Of a stretch of 9,919 bases of DNA, positions 5,520-9,919 are shown one piece after another. A program made the position numbers and the translations under genes. The stretch is from DATFJC01 sp964528795 (GTDB lineage: Bacteria; Patescibacteriota; Patescibacteriia; UBA2591; UBA6264), in NCBI GenBank assembly GCA_964528795.1, contig CAZGUY010000020.1, positions 1-9,919 of the forward strand, written 5' to 3'. Positions within the stretch are counted from its first letter, which is position 1. Each line of letters begins with the position of its first letter. Under the pieces are notes generated by a model. That model did not search any database, was not told the origin of the DNA, and worked only from the letters and a program-made list of their open reading frames with translations.

Positions 5520-7367
5520 TTATAAAACTTCCTCCACTTTTTTAACAATTGCTTTTTTGGATATATTTTCGTAATTTAAAAGTTTTTCTTTACTACCACT
5601 TCTTGGTACTTTTCTAACTGCCATTTTAAAAACTGATTTATTTTGATCCGATAATTTTGATTTAATTGCCTCGCCTAAACCACCAGCTGGAAAATGATCT
5701 TCAATGGTTATAATTTTTTTAATTCCTTTTAAAGACTTTAGTAATTTCTCTTTATTAATTGGCTTAATCGAATAAAGATCAATAACTCTTACATTAATTC
5801 CTTTTTGAGACAACGCTTGATAAGCCTTTATGCTTTCATGTAATGTAATACCAGCTCCAATTAAGACGGCTTCATCTTTATCAGACTTTTTTAAAACTTT
5901 ATGTCCTCCAACTTCAAATTCTTCGTTTTTATCATATATTACAGGGGTATCAGCTCTAGTTGTTCTTATATAATAAATACCTTTATTTTGAGCAGCTATT
6001 TTAGTTAATTTTTCCATACTTACTGCGTCACAAGGATAAAAAACAGTAGATTTTAAAATTGACCTAAACATAGCAATATCTTCTAATCCCATTTGAGAAG
6101 GTCCATCTTGACCAATCGAAACTCCAGCATGAGAACCAACAAACTTTATATTAGCTTGATTTAGAGAATATTGACTCATTCGAATTTGATCAAAAGCCCG
6201 AGTTAAAAAAGCAGCAAAGCTTGAAACAAAAGGAATCTTTTTTCTTATTGAAAGTCCAAGTGACATACCAACCATATTTTGTTCAGCAATAAACATTTCA
6301 AAAAATCTACCCGGATAAACGTCGGCAAAATCTTTAGCATAAGTAGAATTACTAACTTCTCCGTCAAGAGAAATTATGTCTGGAAATTCAGAATATATTT
6401 TTGCTAAAGTTTTACCATAAGCTTTTCTAGTGGCAATTTTTTTATTTTTTTTATAATTAGCACTCACAGAAGCAGAAGCAGGTTGATTTTGCTTGGGTTT
6501 TACTCTGTTTTCAGGTTTTGAAATATTTAATTGAAAATCTTTATCAACCTTGCCTAAATTATTAACTGCTTTTTTAAGCTCCTTTTTTGATAAAGCCCTG
6601 CCATGCCAACCATTTTTATCTTCTATAAATTCAACCCCTTTTCCTTTTATTGTTTTAGCAATAACCATAAAAGGTTTATTAGATTTTAGAGCTTTTTTAT
6701 AAGCTTTTATAATTTCTTTAATCGAATGGCCATCTACAATTTCAGCTTCCCAATCAAAAGCTTTTAATTTTTCTTTAAAAGATTCAAGGTTATGACCATA
6801 CATTGTTTCTCCTCTTTGGCCCAACCTATTAACATCTAATATCCCTATTAAATTATCTAATTTATAAAAACTAGCTACCTGAATCGCTTCCCAAATTGAA
6901 CCTTCTGACATTTCGCTGTCCCCCAAGAGAACAAAAGTTTTGTTTTGAACTCCTTCAAGCCATTTTGTTGAAAGAGCCGTCCCCGCTCCAATTGAAAGTC
7001 CTTGACCTAAAGATCCGGTAGCTGCTTTCACATAAGGGAAGCGTGGTGTAGGATGTCCTTCTAAATTACTATCAATTTGGCGTAAATCATTTAAACTATT
7101 TGGTTTAATAGCCCCTGCTCCAGCCCAAAGAGAATATAAAAGTGGGGAAGCATGTCCTTTTGAAAAAAATATATGATCATTTAATGAGCTTCCAGGTTTT
7201 TCAACATCATATTTTAAAATATCACCAAAAAAGAGGGCTGTCATGAGTTCAACAGAAGAAAGAGAAGAACTGGGATGACCTGAACCAGCCTCGGTAGTAG
7301 ATTTAAGAATCCAATACCTTAAAAATTTAGTCATCTTTTTTAATTTTTTATATTTTTCCTTTTCCAT
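5520..7367 (-). CDS. tkt: Transketolase, single chain (short type)
   Basis: 615 residues, shorter than the roughly 660 of the Escherichia coli type and close to the animal-like short type. It transfers two-carbon units between sugar phosphates using thiamine diphosphate in the non-oxidative pentose phosphate pathway. N-terminal half: GSGHPSSSLS with H31, SKGHASP with H72, EGHPTP with H105, the thiamine-diphosphate/metal motif GDSEMSEGS (149-157) ending at N180 followed by RLGQ, DGHS with H214, and WHGRALS with H255. A flexible linker rich in K, P, S and A spans about 285-308. C-terminal half: the pyrimidine domain with catalytic E362 in AEQNMVG, then GSHAGVSIGQDGPSQMGLED (411-430), and a C-terminal domain from about 484. 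It starts 4 nt after rpe, so it is probably co-transcribed. Its last 12 codons including the stop are duplicated downstream at 4547-4585. Confidence 0.95.
   Translation of the reverse strand: MEKEKYKKLKKMTKFLRYWILKSTTEAGSGHPSSSLSSVELMTALFFGDILKYDVEKPGSSLNDHIFFSKGHASPLLYSLWAGAGAIKPNSLNDLRQIDSNLEGHPTPRFPYVKAATGSLGQGLSIGAGTALSTKWLEGVQNKTFVLLGDSEMSEGSIWEAIQVASFYKLDNLIGILDVNRLGQRGETMYGHNLESFKEKLKAFDWEAEIVDGHSIKEIIKAYKKALKSNKPFMVIAKTIKGKGVEFIEDKNGWHGRALSKKELKKAVNNLGKVDKDFQLNISKPENRVKPKQNQPASASVSANYKKNKKIATRKAYGKTLAKIYSEFPDIISLDGEVSNSTYAKDFADVYPGRFFEMFIAEQNMVGMSLGLSIRKKIPFVSSFAAFLTRAFDQIRMSQYSLNQANIKFVGSHAGVSIGQDGPSQMGLEDIAMFRSILKSTVFYPCDAVSMEKLTKIAAQNKGIYYIRTTRADTPVIYDKNEEFEVGGHKVLKKSDKDEAVLIGAGITLHESIKAYQALSQKGINVRVIDLYSIKPINKEKLLKSLKGIKKIITIEDHFPAGGLGEAIKSKLSDQNKSVFKMAVRKVPRSGSKEKLLNYENISKKAIVKKVEEVL
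5521..5559 (-). repeat. Direct repeat, upstream copy (authentic tkt 3' end)
   Basis: 39 bp, 38 of 39 identical to 4547-4585. Here it is the in-frame C-terminus and most of the stop of tkt (the stop codon is 5522-5520). The two copies bracket the toxin-antitoxin genes in direct orientation. Confidence 0.88.
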
Positions 7368-7371
7368 AACT

Positions 7372-7995
7372 TTAACTAAGTTTATTTTTTAACTTTTCAA
7401 AACGATTTTTTACATTTTTACTTTCAAAAATACCAGTCCCAATAGCAAATATATCTGCGCCAGCTTTTTTGATTTTTTCAATATTTTCTAGATCAACTCC
7501 ACCGTCAACCTCTACCTTAATTCCTTTTGACTTAAAATATTTTATTTTTTCTAAAACTTTATCCTGAAACTTACTCCCAGCAAAACCAGGTTTTACTCCT
7601 AACACTAAGACGGTATCTATCAAACCTAAAAATGGATCAAGTTTTTTTGCTTTAGTATCGGGATTTAAAGCTATACCAACATTCATATCTTTTTCTCTTA
7701 ATTTTGATATTAAGTCTTTAGGATTTGCCTTAGATTCAATATGAAAAATAAAAGATTTAACTCCTAAGTTAGAAGCTTTTTTTAAATATTCCTCAGGGTG
7801 CTCAACCATTAAATGAAGCTCAAAATCAAAATTTTTATATAATTTAAAAGTTTCCAATTCAACTGATTTGTTGTTAACAAACTTACCATCCATGACATCA
7901 ATTTGAACCAAGTTTGTTACTCCTTTTAATTTTTTAAACTTTTTTTGAAGCTCAACAGGATTATTTGTTAAAATTGTTGGAATAATTTTAGTCAT
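7372..7995 (-). CDS. rpe: Ribulose-phosphate 3-epimerase
   Basis: 207 residues from the ATG at 7995. It is a TIM-barrel enzyme interconverting ribulose 5-phosphate and xylulose 5-phosphate. Landmarks: IPTILTNNP (5-13), QIDVMDGKFVNN (31-42) with D33, HLMVEHPEEY with H61, VLGVKPGFAGSKF (131-143), EVDGG with D164, and the phosphate-binding GADIFAIGTGIF (179-190). The usual metal ligand His two residues before D33 is Q31, so the metal site is altered. An upstream ATG at 8055 would add 20 residues lying over rpiB with no family similarity. The chosen start overlaps the rpiB stop by 8 nt, a typical coupled junction. The product feeds transketolase, encoded next. Confidence 0.9.
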   Translation of the reverse strand: MTKIIPTILTNNPVELQKKFKKLKGVTNLVQIDVMDGKFVNNKSVELETFKLYKNFDFELHLMVEHPEEYLKKASNLGVKSFIFHIESKANPKDLISKLREKDMNVGIALNPDTKAKKLDPFLGLIDTVLVLGVKPGFAGSKFQDKVLEKIKYFKSKGIKVEVDGGVDLENIEKIKKAGADIFAIGTGIFESKNVKNRFEKLKNKLS

Positions 7996-8428
7996 AATTT
8001 TTAATTTTTTTAAGTCTGCGTTTATGTCGTTCTTGGTCACTAAAATCAGTTTCAAGCCAAGCTTTTAAAATCTTTTTAGCTTTTTTAAAGGAAATAAATT
8101 CTTGACCAAAACAAATCACATTGGTATTATTATCCTTTCTTGAGGCAATAGCAATATCCCTGCTATAAGCATTAACAGCTCTAATATGAGAAAATTTATT
8201 GGCTGCAAGACATACTCCCACCCCTGAAGAACAAATTAAAATACCTTTAGCCTGTTTTTCTTTTTTTAAGGTCTTGGCTAATTTTCCAACATAATCAGGA
8301 TAATCATCTTTTTTTTGATATTCAAAAGCACCAAGATCCTCTATATTTTTACCTTGTTTTTTTAAAAATTCTTTAATTTTGTTTTTTAGCTTAAAACCAG
8401 CATGGTCAGAAGCAATATATAAATTCAT
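7988..8428 (-). CDS. rpiB: Ribose-5-phosphate isomerase B
   Basis: 146 residues, the normal RpiB/LacAB length. It interconverts ribose 5-phosphate and ribulose 5-phosphate. Motifs: SDHAGFKLK (7-15), DDYPDY (41-46), the active-site loop CSSGVGVCLAANK with C66, G69 and G71, and SRKDNNTNVICFG (96-108). At the position of the Escherichia coli His99 this protein has D99, a substitution I believe also occurs in other RpiB relatives. The spacing to the upstream TlpA-like gene is 4 nt and it overlaps rpe by 8 nt, so it belongs to one operon with rpe and tkt. No Shine-Dalgarno is seen. Confidence 0.92.
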   Translation of the reverse strand: MNLYIASDHAGFKLKNKIKEFLKKQGKNIEDLGAFEYQKKDDYPDYVGKLAKTLKKEKQAKGILICSSGVGVCLAANKFSHIRAVNAYSRDIAIASRKDNNTNVICFGQEFISFKKAKKILKAWLETDFSDQERHKRRLKKIKNYD

Positions 8429-8432
8429 AAAA

Positions 8433-8948
8433 TTAATTTAAAAATTTTTGAGTTAAATATTTAAGTTGATTAAAACTTATAGTCCCATTTTCTCTTTCAA
8501 CAACTTGACCTTGTTTATTTATAACAATATGCGAAGGGGCAGATAAAATATCATATTTATTTAATATACTTGCATCCTTGTCAGACGACAAAATAAAGTT
8601 AATTTTATTTTCTATACCATATTCTTTTATATCTGTATTAGATTGTCCGCTTACTATACCTATAATATAAACATCGTTTTTATATTCTTTGTGAAACCTT
8701 TTAAGGGCTGGGATTTCTTGCTTACAATAAGAACATCCTGGTGAAAAAAAAGCTAAAACAACTGGCTTTTTCTCATAAAAAAAAGATAAGGGAGCTTTTA
8801 AGCCTAATACATCCCTTACTATAAAATCAGGAGCTTGATTATTTTTATTATCAGATACTGTTGGAGCTTTCTTATTTTGAGAATTTATAAAATAAACAGC
8901 ACCACCTAATAAAACCAAAACTAAAAGGATTATTATAAAACGTTTCAT
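8433..8948 (-). CDS. TlpA/ResA-like membrane-anchored thioredoxin-fold protein
   Basis: 171 residues. A hydrophobic N-terminal segment (residues 4-21, with K2-R3 before it) should anchor it with the domain outside the cytoplasmic membrane. A short polar linker (22-38) leads to APDFIVRDV (39-47), the start typical of AhpC-TSA/Redoxin domains. The redox motif is C72-S-Y-C75 in FFSPGCSYCKQEIP, and the cis-proline is P138 in SAPSHIVI. These features fit an extracytoplasmic thiol-disulfide oxidoreductase of the TlpA/ResA type; its partner is not known. It is 16 nt downstream of the DsbA-like gene and 4 nt upstream of rpiB, so it is co-transcribed with sugar-phosphate enzymes without an obvious functional link. 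Confidence 0.85.
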   Translation of the reverse strand: MKRFIIILLVLVLLGGAVYFINSQNKKAPTVSDNKNNQAPDFIVRDVLGLKAPLSFFYEKKPVVLAFFSPGCSYCKQEIPALKRFHKEYKNDVYIIGIVSGQSNTDIKEYGIENKINFILSSDKDASILNKYDILSAPSHIVINKQGQVVERENGTISFNQLKYLTQKFLN

Positions 8949-8964
8949 GATATTAATAGTTTAT

Positions 8965-9651
8965 TTATCTTTGAGAAGAAGTCTCTTTACTGATAACACT
9001 TTCTACTTCTGCTTTAAGAGCATTATAAGAAACTGCCCCCAACATTGATTTTTTGTTGATAAAAGTAGAAGGTGTACCCCTTACTCCAATCTTCGTTGCT
9101 TGATTGTATTCATTTGCTACCTTTAGGGCAATTTCGTCCGATTTAAGACAATTCTCAAAATTGATCACATTAAACTTTAAATCTTCTGCAATACTTAAAT
9201 AGGTTTCCTTATTTAAGTTATCTTGGTTTTCAAAAAGTTCTTTTGCATACTCCCAAAATTTACCTTGTTCGTCGGCACACTCAGAAGCAATAGCTGCCTT
9301 TTTTGATTCCGGATGTAATGATGTAACTGGAAAGTGTCTATAAACCCAACGTACTTCATCTTCATACTCTTCTCTTAACCTTTCTAAATTAGAATAAAAT
9401 TCTTTAGAAAAAGGGTCTTGAAAATCAGAATATTCAACTATAGTAACTAGGGCTTTATCTGGCCCTTTGACGTGATCACTTTCCTTAACTGCTAAGCGAT
9501 CAGGTTCTGATTCTTTTTCTGGACTTTTAGTTAAAGTCTGTGAAATAGAATGAAAGCCATACATCATAACTCCAGCTAAAATTAAACTAGCTATTATAAT
9601 AGATATGCCTAAACCTTTTCCAAAACCTTTTGTTTCATTATTTTTTGCCAT
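8965..9651 (-). CDS. DsbA-family (Thioredoxin_4-like) membrane-anchored protein lacking the CxxC
   Basis: 228 residues. A glycine-rich start and one membrane segment (about 14-33) suggest an N-terminal anchor. The domain starts DHVKGPDKALVTIVEYSDFQ (59-78), the family hallmark, but the next residues are D79-P80-F81-S82, where C-P-[FY]-C is expected. Other family features are kept: HFPVTSLHPESKKAAIASECADEQGKFWEY (106-135) with C125, NFENCLKS with C168, and GVRGTPSTFINK with the cis-proline P194. C125 and C168 may form a structural disulfide. Without both catalytic cysteines it cannot act as a normal oxidase. A chaperone-like, structural or regulatory role is possible. It is the first gene of the minus-strand operon, behind a promoter at 9764-9737 and a leader of about 80 nt, with no Shine-Dalgarno. 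Confidence 0.82.
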   Translation of the reverse strand: MAKNNETKGFGKGLGISIIIASLILAGVMMYGFHSISQTLTKSPEKESEPDRLAVKESDHVKGPDKALVTIVEYSDFQDPFSKEFYSNLERLREEYEDEVRWVYRHFPVTSLHPESKKAAIASECADEQGKFWEYAKELFENQDNLNKETYLSIAEDLKFNVINFENCLKSDEIALKVANEYNQATKIGVRGTPSTFINKKSMLGAVSYNALKAEVESVISKETSSQR

Positions 9652-9688
9652 AAATTTAAATTAAATTTTTATGAAATATGACCTTGAT

Positions 9689-9720
9689 GTAAAAAGCTTT
9701 ATTTTTTACTTTTTAAAGCT
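9689..9720 (-). other. Overlapping A/T-rich inverted repeats in the operon leader
   Basis: Two short perfect inverted repeats interlock: AGCTTTA (9695-9701) with TAAAGCT (9714-9720), and GTAAAAA (9689-9695) with TTTTTAC (9703-9709). They cannot form at the same time. They lie in the transcribed leader of the minus-strand operon. The stems are 7 bp and mostly A-T, so stability is low and the arrangement may be chance. Confidence 0.25.
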
Positions 9721-9736
9721 CTACATTTATATTTAT

Positions 9737-9764
9737 ATTATAACATTTTTTTATATATTGACAA
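9737..9764 (-). promoter_or_regulatory. Promoter of the DsbA-like/TlpA-like/rpiB/rpe/tkt operon
   Basis: TTGTCA (9764-9759), a 16-nt spacer, and TATAAT (9742-9737). The start would be near 9730, giving a leader of about 79 nt before the ATG at 9651. Its -35 overlaps the -35 of the divergent tRNA promoter. Confidence 0.6.
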
Positions 9765-9786
9765 TAAAAAAAATAAACACTATTAT
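9758..9786 (+). promoter_or_regulatory. Promoter of tRNA-Gly
   Basis: A consensus TTGACA (9758-9763), a 17-nt spacer, and TATTAT (9781-9786); TATAAT at 9784-9789 is an alternative -10 at 20-nt spacing. The transcript would start near 9793, about 20 nt before the tRNA. Confidence 0.6.
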
Positions 9787-9814
9787 AATAAGTGTTAAAG
9801 GTAAAACTTATCAA

Positions 9815-9885
9815 GCGAGAGTAGCTCAATGGTAGAGCACCAGGTTTCCATCCTGGTTACGCGGGTTCGATTCCCGTCTCTCGCT
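9815..9885 (+). tRNA. tRNA-Gly (anticodon UCC)
   Basis: A complete 71-nt cloverleaf. Acceptor strands GCGAGAG (9815-9821) and CTCTCGC (9878-9884) pair fully, with a U discriminator at 9885. The D-arm contains AGCTCAATGGTAGAGC. The anticodon stem CCAGG/CCTGG encloses TTTCCAT, giving anticodon TCC, which reads GGA and probably other GGN codons. The T-arm is GCGGG-TTCGATT-CCCGT. CCA is not encoded and must be added by nucleotidyltransferase. A T-rich tract (9885-9897) follows without a hairpin and may end transcription. Confidence 0.97.
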
Positions 9886-9919
9886 TTTTTCTTTTTTAAA
9901 ACACAATCTTCCAAGAGGT

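Larger units (their letters stand above)
4547..5559 (-). mobile_element. Repeat-bounded toxin-antitoxin cassette inserted at the tkt 3' end
   Basis: The antitoxin and toxin genes lie exactly between two copies of the tkt 3' terminus, with a 974-bp period from copy to copy. This is the pattern left when a unit integrates at, or recombines through, the 3' end of a gene while restoring that gene. No integrase or transposase is inside the interval, and no terminal inverted repeats were seen, so the mechanism is unknown. A local tandem duplication followed by replacement would also fit. Confidence 0.45.

Noticed and set aside
5462..5548. 29-residue N-terminal extension of the antitoxin from the ATG at 5548
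   Set aside because: It overlaps the tkt 3' end, lacks family similarity, and the promoter TTGATT-17-TATAAT lies within it, upstream of the shorter start.
7996..8055. 20-residue N-terminal extension of the epimerase
   Set aside because: It overlaps rpiB and adds residues before the point where epimerases normally begin. The ATG at 7995 gives a standard length and an 8-nt coupled overlap.
1..9919. Alternative genetic code with UGA as glycine, suggested by the absence of TGA stops
   Set aside because: Conserved genes are full length with TGA read as stop, and the only tRNA-Gly here has anticodon UCC. TAA preference is expected in A/T-rich DNA.
1..9919. CRISPR array, insertion sequence or integrase
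   Set aside because: No regularly spaced repeats, no transposase or recombinase-like ORF, and no terminal inverted repeats were seen. The only direct repeat pair is the tkt-end duplication.

Overview
This AT-rich window most resembles a bacterium with a small genome, possibly Candidate Phyla Radiation (Patescibacteria). The grounds are strong A/T codon bias, TAA or TAG at every stop, short spacers and overlaps between genes, almost no Shine-Dalgarno sequences, and a ribulose-phosphate epimerase with an IPTILT/QIDVMDGKFV style that I associate with that group. The taxonomic call is inference. The genetic code looks standard: the ORFs run full length with TGA as a stop, and the tRNA-Gly has anticodon UCC.

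Layout. Positions 1-59 hold the 3' end of a tRNA-like RNA gene (tmRNA or tRNA), closed by a palindromic terminator. Positions 154-1080 (+) encode a thioredoxin-reductase-like flavoprotein that lacks the usual NADPH 2'-phosphate motif, ending at a terminator that probably works in both directions. All other protein genes are on the minus strand. In transcription order (right to left) they are: a membrane-anchored DsbA-like protein with no catalytic cysteines (9651-8965), a TlpA/ResA-like thioredoxin-fold protein with a CxxC (8948-8433), rpiB (8428-7988), rpe (7995-7372), tkt (7367-5520), a DUF6922-like antitoxin and AbiEii-like toxin pair (5461-4560), an HExxH putative metallopeptidase (4539-3706), a very long charged protein of unknown function (3646-1451), and a small zinc-ribbon protein (1393-1154). 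A tRNA-Gly(UCC) lies at the right edge (+), divergent from the minus-strand operon. The two facing promoters share one -35 region.

How the genes fit together. rpiB, rpe and tkt are contiguous and probably co-transcribed, and cover most of the non-oxidative pentose phosphate branch (transaldolase is not present here). The two thioredoxin-fold genes at the head of the operon are probably envelope thiol-disulfide proteins.

Three observations stand out. (1) The toxin-antitoxin pair is bracketed by a 39-bp direct repeat (38/39 identical) that is the 3' end of tkt. This suggests the pair was inserted at the tkt 3' end, with the tkt terminus duplicated, between tkt and the metallopeptidase gene. 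(2) The metallopeptidase ORF ends next to a dnaX-type A-AAA-AAG heptamer. A -1 shift there leads into an uninterrupted, protein-like reading frame that joins the 731-residue ORF, so the two may be one protein of about 1029 residues, made by programmed frameshifting or split by a recent indel. (3) The DsbA-like protein carries D-P-F-S where C-P-x-C belongs.
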